A stretch of DNA of 64,000 bases from HGM04593 sp045636125 (GCA_045636125.1 JAZTWX010000011.1:1-64000); one strand, 5' to 3'; numbered from the stretch's first letter, positions 1 through 9,038 are shown. Translations and numbers: made by a program. The notes: generated from the sequence alone by a model not told the origin.

Positions 1-73
1 GGCAAGCCACGAAGCGACCGAAGAATGTCGCTTGCGACTTGTGAGCAAAGCAAGTGGCGACCGGCAAGACGAC

Positions 74-106
74 AGCCCGGGTTTTTTGCTTCGCGAAACT
101 CGGGCT
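74..106. repeat. Inverted repeat hairpin
   Basis: The arms 74-84 and 96-106 pair with one mismatch around an 11-base loop. It lies in the gene-free left edge of the window. Function unknown; it could be a terminator of a gene outside the window. Confidence 0.4.
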
Positions 107-352
107 GCACTCGGCATTGCACAAACAAGTTTCTCCTCTGCTCTCATTTGCACGAGTTTTGAGTACTTTTTTACAAAAAAGTACAATCAGACATTACCAT
201 TAAAGCAAGAAAAGCTCACGGGGCACCGAGGAATTAAAGCACACGTTTATAAAAGACTCAATGCTTATCGTTAAAATATGAAGGCAAATTCGTAAAAAGC
301 ATAATTGGGGTACCAGCTATATTTTTACCCCTCAACTTTTGGGGTTGATCCA

Positions 353-381
353 ACATAGGCCCAGGAGTGCCGAGCCTATGT
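353..381 (-). terminator. Possible terminator of the capsule operon
   Basis: ACATAGGC at 353-360 pairs perfectly with GCCTATGT at 374-381, starting about 30 bases beyond the stop codon of the last minus-strand capsule gene. The missing T-run makes a Rho-independent role uncertain. Confidence 0.3.
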
Positions 382-412
382 TTCGCATCGCTGCAGCCAG
401 AGCCGCACGCGA

Positions 413-1402
413 TTATTTCTCAAAAGATGATTTTTCGGGGAAAAGCCCATCGAGGAAAGCAGCCATTCGACGGCAATCGTCATCGGTCGCACGCTCGTCG
501 TCGTTCACGCAAAGCATAAGAGGGTTGTATTTTCTCATTATGGCTTTATAATCTTTTGCCGACACAGGAACGGTACGCGAGTCGCTGGCAAATCGACCGG
601 CGAAAAAGGCCTTTACCGAAGGCCAAAAGCCACCTGTTCTGTTGTAACGCCCCACTTTACGCAACACACCACTGTTTGTTGCCACCATAAAATACCCCAC
701 CACACTGCGGTGGATGTCGCTGTCGCGGCGAAAACGGTTGTACACCGTGGAGTTCCACATTTCGCCCAAGCCTTCAAGGCATTGTCTATAGGAGCTTTTG
801 CAGTATGCATCGAAATTATGATGGGGAGCATAAGGCACCAGCACACCGTGGGCACTCTGCACAATATCCTGCATACGGACAAGCATTCTCCTGTATATAT
901 CCTTGCGCATAGCCTTTTTGCGGTCGAGCATACGGCCCGACAGGCGCACTATGGGGCGGCCATCTTCACAGAAAAAGTCGCCCACACTAACGGGCGCGGT
1001 GAATACAGTGTCATCATTACCTATAATAAAATGCTCGCCAAGCCCGGGAATTTTATGCAAAACAGCCTCAATTGCCGTGCTGTTGAACACAGGCAGCGCC
1101 TCGGCAGGAAAAATCAGCGAGTGGTCAATTATCTGTATTTTAGGATTTTCCACATTCAGCCACTCGGGGCGCTGATTGTCGGTAACGATAAATATCCTAT
1201 TTATCCACGGGGCATATTTTTCCACCGAACGGAGCGAATATTTCAGTTCGTCGTTACTGCGGAAGCGGGCCTCGCTCAAGGCTGCAGCCGAAGCCACACC
1301 ATTATATCGCCCCCTTTTCTCACGCCAAGCAGCATCGTTGCCATCGACCCACAAATAGACCAGGTCTACGGGGAAGTTGCAATGGTCACCAGTGTTTTTC
1401 AT
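413..1402 (-). CDS. Stealth-family capsular polysaccharide phosphotransferase
   Basis: Stealth proteins transfer sugar-1-phosphate units from nucleotide sugars, giving phosphodiester-linked capsule or exopolysaccharide. The four conserved regions are recognisable: CR1 near the N-terminus (DLVYLWVDGND), CR2 (RFRSNDELKYSLRSVEKYAP, then IVTDNQRPEWL), a histidine-rich CR3 (APHHNFDAYC) and a C-terminal CR4 (CVNDDE). The length of 329 residues fits the family. I chose the ATG at 1402, nine bases after the upstream stop, over an in-frame TTG at 1432 because it follows an A-rich leader and starts close to CR1. It is the last gene of the locus. Family assignment is firm; the sugar transferred is unknown. 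Confidence 0.88.
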   Translation of the reverse strand: MKNTGDHCNFPVDLVYLWVDGNDAAWREKRGRYNGVASAAALSEARFRSNDELKYSLRSVEKYAPWINRIFIVTDNQRPEWLNVENPKIQIIDHSLIFPAEALPVFNSTAIEAVLHKIPGLGEHFIIGNDDTVFTAPVSVGDFFCEDGRPIVRLSGRMLDRKKAMRKDIYRRMLVRMQDIVQSAHGVLVPYAPHHNFDAYCKSSYRQCLEGLGEMWNSTVYNRFRRDSDIHRSVVGYFMVATNSGVLRKVGRYNRTGGFWPSVKAFFAGRFASDSRTVPVSAKDYKAIMRKYNPLMLCVNDDERATDDDCRRMAAFLDGLFPEKSSFEK

Positions 1403-1410
1403 ATTCTTTA

Positions 1411-2280
1411 TTATTTTGTGGTCCAGAAACAAACAGGCAGCACGTCAAAGAGACGCAACACCCGTCGCGTGCCCTTCTCTTTTATCTTCCACAAGCACAC
1501 GCCATAGAGAGTAAAATGGCGCACTGTCAAATTGCGATACTTCTCTTTCAACGGAAGATTGTTTTTAGCGAAATACTCCACCATAGCCTTGTGCGCTGCA
1601 TATTTTTGCGCCTGCTTGGCAGGTGTCTGTCGGCTGTTCACTGTTGAAGATGGGTTGAGCACATAACGATAAGAAACGCCGGGCACCGTAACCATTGTTC
1701 CACTCTCGCACAATGCACGCATCACAAACTCGACATCCTCGTACTGCACGTTTTCGGCAAAGCGCAAGGCCAGCCTTTCGAGCATCGAACGGCGATAAAG
1801 TTTATTGTAAACATAAAAATCGGGCGGGCACTTGCACAAAGCAAGTTTTTCGGCAGGCGCAGACACCACCTGCTCGGCTGCGAACGATATTACATTCCTG
1901 TTGGCGGGCAATTTCTCTTTCAGAATTCCGCACACGGCAATATCGGCATTATGGCGGCAAGCCGCAGAGTAAAGTTTCTCGAAATAGTCGGCGGGAACAT
2001 AGTCGTCGCTGTCGACCATTCCCACATATTCACCCCTTGCCACATTGAGTGCTGTGTTGCGCGCCTTTCCCTGCCGGCCGTTCGCCTGAGAAATAACAAC
2101 AAATCTTTCGTCGCGCTGCGCCCAGCTTTTCAACAGGGCAAGAGAGGAGTCGGTTGAGCCGTCGTCGACACACACAATCTCAATTTCGCGCAATGTCTGA
2201 GCGGTAACACTCTCCAGGCAACGCGGCAACAGCTCTTGCGTGTTATACACGGGAATAATTATACTGACCTTCGGCTCCAT
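1411..2280 (-). CDS. Family 2 glycosyltransferase
   Basis: This is a 289-residue GT-A fold transferase expected to add one sugar to the lipid-linked repeat unit on the cytoplasmic face of the membrane. The N-terminus shows the nucleotide-sugar site (SIIIPVYNTQELLPRCLES, VCVDDGSTDSS) and the metal-binding acidic motif is in MVDSDDYVP. The end carries a basic amphipathic stretch that could dock to the membrane. It starts at an ATG at 2280 and is separated from the next upstream capsule gene by the opposing rubredoxin gene, so it may have its own promoter. Donor and acceptor cannot be read from sequence. Confidence 0.88.
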   Translation of the reverse strand: MEPKVSIIIPVYNTQELLPRCLESVTAQTLREIEIVCVDDGSTDSSLALLKSWAQRDERFVVISQANGRQGKARNTALNVARGEYVGMVDSDDYVPADYFEKLYSAACRHNADIAVCGILKEKLPANRNVISFAAEQVVSAPAEKLALCKCPPDFYVYNKLYRRSMLERLALRFAENVQYEDVEFVMRALCESGTMVTVPGVSYRYVLNPSSTVNSRQTPAKQAQKYAAHKAMVEYFAKNNLPLKEKYRNLTVRHFTLYGVCLWKIKEKGTRRVLRLFDVLPVCFWTTK

Positions 2281-2352
2281 ATCCTATTTATATAACATAT
2301 AACACAGTTGAAAGAGGCGCAAGCGACGCAGCCAATTCCAACGGTACAACTG

Positions 2353-2360
2353 CAAAGTTA
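2353..2360 (-). promoter_or_regulatory. Possible -7 element for the last two capsule genes
   Basis: Read on the minus strand this is TAACTTTG, a match to the Bacteroidota -7 consensus TAnnTTTG, about 70 bases before the GT2 start. No clear TTG box lies 19-21 bases upstream, so it is only a candidate for an internal promoter. Confidence 0.28.
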
Positions 2361-2482
2361 TAAAAAAAAGCATAGTTATTCCACTTTAGCCGCTTTTTTA
2401 TACATTTTTACAGCAACACGCTGCAAACAAAAGCCGGGAGCGTTGTGTTGTACAAGCAAATAACCCCAAAAAGCAAGAGAAT

Positions 2483-2647
2483 ATGAAAAGTTACAGATGC
2501 AAAGTGTGCAAGTGGATTTATGACCCACAGAAAGGCGACCCACGCAACGGGATAGCCCCCGGGACACCGTTTGAGAAATTACCCGACAGTTGGAAATGCC
2601 CTGTATGCAAGGCGGGGAAAGAACATTTTGAGGTGTGTGCCGGATAG
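2483..2647 (+). CDS. Rubredoxin
   Basis: This 54-residue protein is a complete small iron-cysteine electron carrier. Two CxxC-type knuckles bind one Fe: CKVCKWIYDP near the N-terminus and CPVCKAGKEHF near the C-terminus, with the usual intervening GIAPGTPFEKLPDSW. Rubredoxins pass electrons to oxygen- or peroxide-reducing enzymes such as rubrerythrin in anaerobes. It is the only plus-strand gene inside the capsule locus, lying between two glycosyltransferase genes. Start is the ATG at 2483 after an A-rich leader. A hairpin overlaps its stop codon. No partner enzyme is in the window. Confidence 0.95.
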   Translation: MKSYRCKVCKWIYDPQKGDPRNGIAPGTPFEKLPDSWKCPVCKAGKEHFEVCAG

Positions 2648-2668
2648 AGCGCACACCTTTGCATTTTT
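2631..2668 (+). terminator. Rubredoxin terminator overlapping the stop codon
   Basis: AGGTGTGTGC (2631-2640) pairs with GCGCACACCT (2649-2658) with one G-T wobble, followed by a T-rich run to 2668. The stem begins inside the last rubredoxin codons, and the tract overlaps the stop of the convergent GT4 gene at 2667. Confidence 0.7.
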
Positions 2669-3713
2669 AACGTTTTGCGACAATTTCGTCGTACACCTCA
2701 CCATATTTTTTCACCATCTGTTCAAGAGTGAATTTTTCCTCGTACATATTGCGGGCATTCTTCGAGAAACGGGCAGTAAGATTCTCGTCCTTCAACAGGG
2801 TGTCTATCTTTTCGGCAAACTCCTCGGCAACATTGTTCACAAGATAGCCGTTCACGCCGTCGGCAACAAGTTCCGACACGCCACCCACGTTCGACGCTAC
2901 CACCGGCTTGCCGTGGCTCAAAGCCTCAATAATCACCACCGGAAGGCCCTCGTAATTGCTGGGCAAGACAAAAACATCGGCAATTGAATTGTACATTGCA
3001 GCGTTTGTAATGTTACCCATAAAAAAGAGATTCTCCTGCGAATGTTCAATGGCCTCCCTGTTGCCTATCCACACAAACGCATACTGGGGCAAGAGCTTAG
3101 CCGTCTGCATAAAAAGGTTCAGTTCCTTTTGCGGTGACACGCGCGCAATGCAAAGCACCACTTTCTTGAATTTCGGCGGGATATCGAACGTAAGGTCCTG
3201 CGAAGGTTTCATAAAAGGCGCACCGTTGTAAATTGTGAGCACGTTGTTTGTAATGCCCTCGCCCTTAAGGTTCACTTTGTCGTACTCGCTCACCGCAACA
3301 ATCTTTTTGCAGGCTTTCTGCAAGAGACGCTCCACCCTCAAGAAGGGGCGGAAAGCAGTGCGAACCGAGTCGAAGCCGTGCACGGTGTACACTATTTTGC
3401 GGGTGGGGAAAGCTATGCGGCCCAACGCTCCCGCCTTCGACGAGTGCAGGTGCACAACATCGGGCTTATATTTAATACATAAACGCCAAAAATCGAACAA
3501 GGCCAGCAAGTCGTTCAGTGGCGACACCCTGCGTTTCAAGAACGGGCAATTCACTATCTTCACCCTCTCGTCGAACATACCATACATTGCGCCATCGCCC
3601 TCACCCGAGGCCACAATTACCTCGTGCTCCTTTACAAAAGAATTCGCCAAATGGGCGACAACCACCTGTGCACCACCCAATTCGTTTTGTGTTATTATTT
3701 GCAATATACGCAT
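2667..3713 (-). CDS. Family 4 glycosyltransferase (GT-B)
   Basis: A GT-B fold retaining glycosyltransferase of the GT4 family, 348 residues from the chosen start. The N-terminal acceptor domain has the glycine-rich loop NELGGAQVVVAHLA. The C-terminal donor domain has VLCIARVSPQKELNLF and the EX7E-type motif in PSNYEGLPVVIIEALSHG. I started at the ATG at 3713 (MRILQIITQNE), because upstream codons add only a non-conserved basic tail. It would act on the cytoplasmic side in repeat-unit assembly. It ends convergently against the rubredoxin terminator. Sugar specificity is not deducible. Confidence 0.9.
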   Translation of the reverse strand: MRILQIITQNELGGAQVVVAHLANSFVKEHEVIVASGEGDGAMYGMFDERVKIVNCPFLKRRVSPLNDLLALFDFWRLCIKYKPDVVHLHSSKAGALGRIAFPTRKIVYTVHGFDSVRTAFRPFLRVERLLQKACKKIVAVSEYDKVNLKGEGITNNVLTIYNGAPFMKPSQDLTFDIPPKFKKVVLCIARVSPQKELNLFMQTAKLLPQYAFVWIGNREAIEHSQENLFFMGNITNAAMYNSIADVFVLPSNYEGLPVVIIEALSHGKPVVASNVGGVSELVADGVNGYLVNNVAEEFAEKIDTLLKDENLTARFSKNARNMYEEKFTLEQMVKKYGEVYDEIVAKR

Positions 3714-3799
3714 ATTGTGGATATTCGTTTCTTTTCTTCGCAAACGCAAATATATAAGTATTTTTCCTATAAAATGTAAAAAAACGAGATTTTATTGCT

Positions 3800-4708
3800 C
3801 TAAAAACGGTTCGCAAAGATGGTGAGCACCACGGCAATCCTTGTCCACCACTCAACCGATGTAAGTTCGGGGAGAAACGCCGCGCGGCATTTCATTGCAA
3901 ATGAGCTGCGATAGGCCGCCACACACTCCAGTATATCACGATTGCGCCGGGGCATATCATAGGCATAGCAGCGTAACAATTCCTGGCAGGTCTTCAGGCG
4001 CACAGCCTCCTTGCCCGCAAGGAAAGATTTGAAACGCCTCTTTATGGTAGCAGAAGGGGAGGCATTGTAACCCACCACATTGCCACCATGCTGGCGATAA
4101 TACATTGTGGGCTCGGCATCGAAAAGAAGGAGACCATCGACAGCCATACACACCATATAGAGCCACATATCGTGCATATATAAATAAGAGGGCTTTTCGC
4201 GCTTTACAAGCTGCAACAACTTATTGTTGAACACCATTGTGCAACCGGCAGCGGGGTTACGCAAAAGACTCTCGCCAAAGGTGAACAGCCTGCGCGGAAC
4301 GCTGTCGCCTATAACATTGAGATCGCCATCGGTCAACCGCTGGGCCGAAAAATAGAGCACCTCACGCCCCTCACCCTCCTTGCACGCTGAAATTTTTTCC
4401 ACTGCACGTTGCAATTTATGGGAGAACCACACGTCGTCCTGGTCGCAGAAAGCATAATAATCGGCAGCCGGGGCATTATACAACAAATCCATAAAACTCC
4501 ACGCCGAACCAAGATTTTCGCCCGTGTACCAACGGAGGTTCATCTTTGCACGCCACTTTTCGAGAATCGCACAAGTTGAATCGGACGAGCCATCGTCGCG
4601 CACAAGCAACTCAACCTCCACGCCCTCCTGCGAGGAGAGCGACTCGAGCTGCTGCTCGATATAGCGCCCGCCATTATATGTCGACATTAAAACCGCTACT
4701 TTCACCAT
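3800..4708 (-). CDS. Family 2 glycosyltransferase, rhamnosyltransferase-like
   Basis: A 302-residue GT2 enzyme with VAVLMSTYNGGRYIEQQLES at the N-terminus, LLVRDDGSSDST as nucleotide-binding motif and AFCDQDDVWF carrying the metal-binding acidic residues. It is a paralogue of the gene at 9039-9938, sharing the MSTYNG opening, the FCDQDD motif and the YYRQHG-NVVG segment. The start at 4708 is chosen to match that paralogue; in-frame ATG 4720 and GTG 4729 are alternatives. Rhamnosyltransferase is the usual label for this subgroup but is not demonstrated. It directly follows the EpsG-type polymerase gene. Confidence 0.87.
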   Translation of the reverse strand: MVKVAVLMSTYNGGRYIEQQLESLSSQEGVEVELLVRDDGSSDSTCAILEKWRAKMNLRWYTGENLGSAWSFMDLLYNAPAADYYAFCDQDDVWFSHKLQRAVEKISACKEGEGREVLYFSAQRLTDGDLNVIGDSVPRRLFTFGESLLRNPAAGCTMVFNNKLLQLVKREKPSYLYMHDMWLYMVCMAVDGLLLFDAEPTMYYRQHGGNVVGYNASPSATIKRRFKSFLAGKEAVRLKTCQELLRCYAYDMPRRNRDILECVAAYRSSFAMKCRAAFLPELTSVEWWTRIAVVLTIFANRF

Positions 4709-4732
4709 ACTATTACACATTTTTTTCACACA

Positions 4733-5773
4733 CTACACCATAATGGTCTTGTTGTAGAAAAGACTTATAAACAACAACACTGCCGCAAGAAGCATCACCA
4801 CAACACGGCCGAGCCACGCAGGCTTCACCGTGTAGAAAAGCAATGGGAAGAGCACCACCTCCACAATGCCCAGGAACTCGTTTATGCGCATCGACACCAC
4901 CGGAACACTGTGGAATATCACAAAGGCAGCAATAGAGAGCACCTCCACCTTTAACAGAATATTCACATATTTATTATAACTCTCTATAAGTTCCCGTTTC
5001 CAGAATATGAAATAGAGAATCACAATCTTCACCAGGAGCACGAGATTGTAGACATTAATCTCGCTCCACACATCATCGCCATAGTCCTGCAACGCCTGGT
5101 AGGCCTCGAGTTTCTCCTCGAAATAAGGGATAGGGACTGCCATAAACACATTCACGTTGGCAAGGTACATAAGATAGGCTGCAGGGATTATGGCCATATA
5201 GAGCCAGCGCCTCCACTTTGTCGAAAGGTCGTCGTTTATGAGGAGGAAGAAGAAAAGGATGACCGATGTATAGTGGAACAACGTTGCCAAAATGGCACAA
5301 ATCACATACTTGCGTTTGTTGCGTTCCTGCAGATGGTGCAAGGCCAAAAGGAAAAAACCGGCCGACACTCCCACGCGTATCTGGTTCATACCGTGCAGAA
5401 GATAGAAACTCGAAAGATACACCAGCAGCGAGAGGAACCACAGCGAAGTGAGACGCCTTATGGCATAAAGATGCAAAAAGACACCAATGAACGCGTATAT
5501 CACAAACACAAAGACCACGTTGTCGAACAACATCTCCACAATCGAAGAGATGAGGACAAACGTAACCTCGGTATCTATTGCAAAACTCTCATAATACATT
5601 CCCACGTAGTTCATATAGTCGTGGTCCACATCGTCGGGGCGGAAGCCTGCCAACAAAGCCAGCACAAGCCCCATCACAAGGAAAGCGCCTGTACGTGCGG
5701 AATTTGTGAGACGTTCCTCAATAGAAGAGACACCACACAAAAGAATGAATATTGAGACAAGGATTAAAAACAC
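4733..5773 (-). CDS. EpsG-type polysaccharide polymerase (Wzy-like)
   Basis: A 346-residue integral membrane protein with many hydrophobic segments and few recognisable short motifs, typical of EpsG/Wzy proteins that join repeat units on the outer face of the inner membrane. The segment HGMNQIRVGVSAGFFLLALH (about residues 130-150) resembles the conserved R-containing EpsG segment. The start is a GTG at 5773, one base after the acyltransferase stop, which implies translational coupling. A second polymerase/ligase-like gene lies at 14272-15456, so the two may act on different polymers or steps. Confidence 0.75.
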   Translation of the reverse strand: MFLILVSIFILLCGVSSIEERLTNSARTGAFLVMGLVLALLAGFRPDDVDHDYMNYVGMYYESFAIDTEVTFVLISSIVEMLFDNVVFVFVIYAFIGVFLHLYAIRRLTSLWFLSLLVYLSSFYLLHGMNQIRVGVSAGFFLLALHHLQERNKRKYVICAILATLFHYTSVILFFFLLINDDLSTKWRRWLYMAIIPAAYLMYLANVNVFMAVPIPYFEEKLEAYQALQDYGDDVWSEINVYNLVLLVKIVILYFIFWKRELIESYNKYVNILLKVEVLSIAAFVIFHSVPVVSMRINEFLGIVEVVLFPLLFYTVKPAWLGRVVVMLLAAVLLFISLFYNKTIMV

Positions 5774-5774
5774 A

Positions 5775-6413
5775 CTATTGAGGGTCTAAAACTTTAATAA
5801 CCTTTGCAGGAACACCCGCAGCAACCGAATAGGGAGGAATATCCTTTGTTACCACAGCATTAGCACCTATAACACTGTGAGCACCAATTGTAACACCCGG
5901 CATAATGGCACAATTCTCGCCTACGGTAACGCAATCCTCGAGTACAACCTTTCCCCTCGAGTACAAAGAACGGTGACGGGGAGGCAACTGCAGGTTCTCG
6001 TAAGTCATTTCACCGTGCAGGTGGTCGGTAATATATGTGCGCTGTGCAATTGTCACATAATTACCAATGCGCACCTCGTCAATAGCACCAATATGGCAGA
6101 AGGGGTTGATTACCGCATTGTCGCCTATTGTGATTCTGGGAGAAAACTTCTGGCCGCACCACTCATCTGTAGCCTCAATTCTGCAATCCTTGCCCAATAT
6201 CACATTTTCGCCAAGCTCTATATATTTTCCACCAAGTATTCTCAACGGAGCGCCGAACAATATCAAATTCTTAGCCCCCTTGAAACGGTGGGACATGAAA
6301 GCAGCACGGAACGTCCACCAAAGGGTTGAAAGTTTTTCACAAACCTTTGCCGGAAACAACAAAGCAAAAGGCCAAAGCAAAATGCTGAATATCTTAAAAA
6401 ATATTACTCTCAT
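5775..6413 (-). CDS. Hexapeptide-repeat sugar O-acyltransferase
   Basis: A 212-residue left-handed beta-helix acyltransferase of the WbbJ/maltose-acetyltransferase type that would transfer an acetyl group from acetyl-CoA to a sugar hydroxyl. A hydrophobic N-terminus (about residues 1-25) is followed by hexapeptide turns (IELGENVILGKDCRIEAT, TIGDNAVINPFCHIGA, TVGENCAIMPGVTIGAHS) and a typical end (GANAVVTKDIPPYSVAAGVP). The catalytic His is probably in TDHLHGEMT. Its ATG overlaps the flippase stop in an ATGA arrangement. Confidence 0.86.
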   Translation of the reverse strand: MRVIFFKIFSILLWPFALLFPAKVCEKLSTLWWTFRAAFMSHRFKGAKNLILFGAPLRILGGKYIELGENVILGKDCRIEATDEWCGQKFSPRITIGDNAVINPFCHIGAIDEVRIGNYVTIAQRTYITDHLHGEMTYENLQLPPRHRSLYSRGKVVLEDCVTVGENCAIMPGVTIGAHSVIGANAVVTKDIPPYSVAAGVPAKVIKVLDPQ

Positions 6414-7924
6414 TTCAAATGGATTTTATTATATATGAATTTTCTCTCGCCCGCTGTCAAGCCCACGCACATAACCGCAAGCACAACAAGGCACAAAGTA
6501 ACAAATACTACAATAACAGTTGCCCAAAAGCCACTGCCCGCCAACCGGCAAACCACATACGACGGAATAACGGCACACGTCGTAACTTTGAGCAAAGGCT
6601 TTACAACCTCCTTTAAGAACTGTGATATTGAAAAGCCGAACAGGCGACGGCAGAAAAACATCCTCACCACCTGTGCAGCTACTACAACCGCAAGCTGGGC
6701 CACAAACGCCATTGCCGGGCGGCCGGTAAAATGAAGCAACACCCACGCCAACGGCAACGCGCATATCAACGTGCAACCAATGAATATGTGATAATACTTT
6801 ATCTTTCCTGTCGCCGAAACGGCAATCATCATAGGGTTGGCCACAGCCTCAACAAGTGTAACACACAACAACAGACGAGTGAACGCCACAGCGTGGGCAG
6901 GCACGTTCTTCAACCACAGTTCAAGGATTGTGGGGGTTTCGAGCATCAACGGCAAGGCTATGAGCAAGAGCAGATAGAAAGAGAAGCGCGAGGAGCGCAA
7001 CACAAGCACATTCATTCCCTGCGTGTCGCCCATAGCATATCTTTTTGTTATCTGCGGGTTAATGGCTGTCTGGAAACTCGCGGTAAAGGCAATCACCGCC
7101 GTCTGCACCTGAAAGGCCGCGCCCCTTGCTGCATTCAGCACAGCTCCACCAAAGAAGTTGAGCAGCAGGTTGAGTCCCTGTGTGTTGCAGGCCAATGCAA
7201 AATTGCCGAAAGTGCTCCACCCTGCAAAACCCAGCATCTCCTTGTAGAGTTTATTGCTGTTGTTGCACACCACCTTTGCACTCTTGAAATTGAGCCTGCA
7301 ATAGAGGAAATATATTATGCGCACCACAATTGTTTCGGCAAGGAGCAGAAACGCATAATTCGCAAGTTTGTCGCCACCCACATAAGGGAGCGATAGCACC
7401 AGCAGCAGTTTAAGCAACACATCGGCAATTGTTATTGCAGCAAAAGCGGTCATCTTCTCATACGCAACAATCATTGCATTGTATGGCACGGTTATAATTG
7501 TGAGCACTGCCGACAGGAGCGTACAATGGAAAACCACCAACGCAGCCTGGAAACGGGAGGGCGGGATAATCATATAATTTTCGACATACCACAGACCGGC
7601 TGTTTCGCCCAACACCAGTATTACTATTGCCAGGAATATGTGTATGAAAAGGCTCACCGAACAGACGCTCTTGAGATAGGCATCGTCGCCTTTACCAATT
7701 GCAAATGTAATGAAACGCTGCGTACAGTTAATCATTGAGTTATTGAGGAAGGTGAGCATTGCAACCGACGCTCCCACAACATCGAAGAGGCCATAATCCA
7801 CCACCCCCAGCTCGTTCATAAGCACACGGGAGGTGTACAGATAGACCAGCATCTGGAATATCATACGAAAATACAGCACAACTGTATTTTTCGCTACTCT
7901 CTCATTATCTGCAGCAACAGCCAT
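6410..7924 (-). CDS. Wzx-type polysaccharide flippase 1
   Basis: A 504-residue polytopic membrane protein of the MOP superfamily, expected to move lipid-linked repeat units across the inner membrane. It begins with NTVVLYFRMIFQMLVYLYTSR and VLMNELGVVDYGLFDVVGA, a common opening for Wzx proteins in Bacteroidales, and has about twelve hydrophobic segments. It overlaps the Wzz gene upstream by one base (TAATG) and the acyltransferase downstream by four. A second Wzx is encoded at 9935-11500; both look intact and differ substantially in sequence. Confidence 0.88.
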   Translation of the reverse strand: MAVAADNERVAKNTVVLYFRMIFQMLVYLYTSRVLMNELGVVDYGLFDVVGASVAMLTFLNNSMINCTQRFITFAIGKGDDAYLKSVCSVSLFIHIFLAIVILVLGETAGLWYVENYMIIPPSRFQAALVVFHCTLLSAVLTIITVPYNAMIVAYEKMTAFAAITIADVLLKLLLVLSLPYVGGDKLANYAFLLLAETIVVRIIYFLYCRLNFKSAKVVCNNSNKLYKEMLGFAGWSTFGNFALACNTQGLNLLLNFFGGAVLNAARGAAFQVQTAVIAFTASFQTAINPQITKRYAMGDTQGMNVLVLRSSRFSFYLLLLIALPLMLETPTILELWLKNVPAHAVAFTRLLLCVTLVEAVANPMMIAVSATGKIKYYHIFIGCTLICALPLAWVLLHFTGRPAMAFVAQLAVVVAAQVVRMFFCRRLFGFSISQFLKEVVKPLLKVTTCAVIPSYVVCRLAGSGFWATVIVVFVTLCLVVLAVMCVGLTAGERKFIYNKIHLK

Positions 7925-8988
7925 TATTTCTTGTCCTGCTCTTTAAGAAAGTCCTTCATATATACATACAACGATGCTGCAGCCAAGCTGAGAACGGCCA
8001 TTGCAATAACAATAATCATTCTCTTGGGTGCCGACGGCTTCAAGGGTACCGAAGCACAGGAAAGCACCGCAAAGGCGGGAGTATTTTCCTGCAAACGAGC
8101 CTGTGTGAGCTGCAGTTGCTGCGATGCTTGCGAGTAGAGTGTTTGTGCCAGCGCAACCTCATTTTCGAGACGCTGACGCTTTATTACAAACGACTGCAAT
8201 TGGGCGTTCACATGCTTGTCACAAAAGTCGGCATACTCCTGCTGCTTTCTTATATACTCGTCGCGGGTATCGGCCGCGAGTTTTTCGCAATATTCAAGGT
8301 CGTTGCGTGTCTTGCAGGTACGATAGTCGATGATGTGCTCCTGAAGCTTATCCTTGAGCCTGTCCACAACTATTGTGGCTATAAGAGGGTCCTGTGCCGT
8401 GTAGCTCAAGCTGATTACGCCTGTTTTCTTGTCAACAACACTGTTTATTTTATTTTTTATTGCCTCGCACACATCGTCTTCCTCTTTTGTGAGCCACATA
8501 GGCATCTCATTCTCCCCATCTCCGTCGATGGCAATTTTTTGCAGGCTTTTCTTGGGCAACATTCTTTTTACCCACACAACAGGATACATCCACCACGCCT
8601 TGTCCTGCAATTTCAACTGGTAATAATAGAGCGTAGTGTCAATTTTGTGGTCGGCCGAAACGACACGACAATCGAACATATCAACAAGGAACTGTTTCGA
8701 CTCAATGAGCTCGGGGTAAATTTCGGGATAGATAGCATCCTCCTGCGCAAAGCCTAATCCTCCACCCATCAAGCTCGACAAAGAGCCCATAACACCCATT
8801 GCCGCAGAGTTCATACCACCCTCGGGAGCAAGTGTCACCTTTGCTGTGTATGAACGCGGCACACTCAACACATACACAATTGTGCAAGCACACACAATAG
8901 CGCACACCTTGAACAGGAACTTGCGCTTGCTCCACAAGAGCATCGCTATTTTTTGAAAATCTATAGGTTCGGGCTTTTTAGCTTCCAT
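7924..8988 (-). CDS. Wzz-type chain-length determinant 1
   Basis: A 354-residue polysaccharide co-polymerase. It has an N-terminal transmembrane segment (about 27-45), a large periplasmic region with coiled-coil character (residues 200-300, rich in Leu, Gln and Glu), and a second membrane segment near the end (about 325-345) preceded by a Pro-containing SAPKR motif. Such proteins set polymer chain length and contact the exporter. There is no C-terminal tyrosine-kinase domain. It is paralogous to the Wzz at 15456-16469; both share PRSY/PKNYS-type post-membrane motifs and a VDYRTxKT segment. Confidence 0.87.
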   Translation of the reverse strand: MEAKKPEPIDFQKIAMLLWSKRKFLFKVCAIVCACTIVYVLSVPRSYTAKVTLAPEGGMNSAAMGVMGSLSSLMGGGLGFAQEDAIYPEIYPELIESKQFLVDMFDCRVVSADHKIDTTLYYYQLKLQDKAWWMYPVVWVKRMLPKKSLQKIAIDGDGENEMPMWLTKEEDDVCEAIKNKINSVVDKKTGVISLSYTAQDPLIATIVVDRLKDKLQEHIIDYRTCKTRNDLEYCEKLAADTRDEYIRKQQEYADFCDKHVNAQLQSFVIKRQRLENEVALAQTLYSQASQQLQLTQARLQENTPAFAVLSCASVPLKPSAPKRMIIVIAMAVLSLAAASLYVYMKDFLKEQDKK

Positions 8989-9038
8989 ATTATCTTTGTC
9001 TATAATATTTTATTAACGTATAATTTCGCTTTTTATTA

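Larger units (their letters stand above)
1..412. other. Non-coding window edge with hairpins
   Basis: I see no convincing gene here. A short open frame at 32-274 has no recognisable domain and runs through repeat-like sequence. Two inverted repeats are visible: 74-84 pairs with 96-106 (10 of 11 bases), and 353-360 pairs perfectly with 374-381. The second lies just past the stop of the last capsule gene and could help end the long minus-strand transcript, though no T-tract follows it. The first 250 bases, rich in GCGA/TCGC-type motifs, look like dispersed Bacteroidales repeat sequence; that is an impression, not a comparison. Confidence 0.45.

Noticed and set aside
32..274. Possible 80-residue protein at the left edge
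   Set aside because: It has no recognisable domain, runs through hairpin and repeat-like sequence, and low-complexity Bacteroidales repeats often give such frames.
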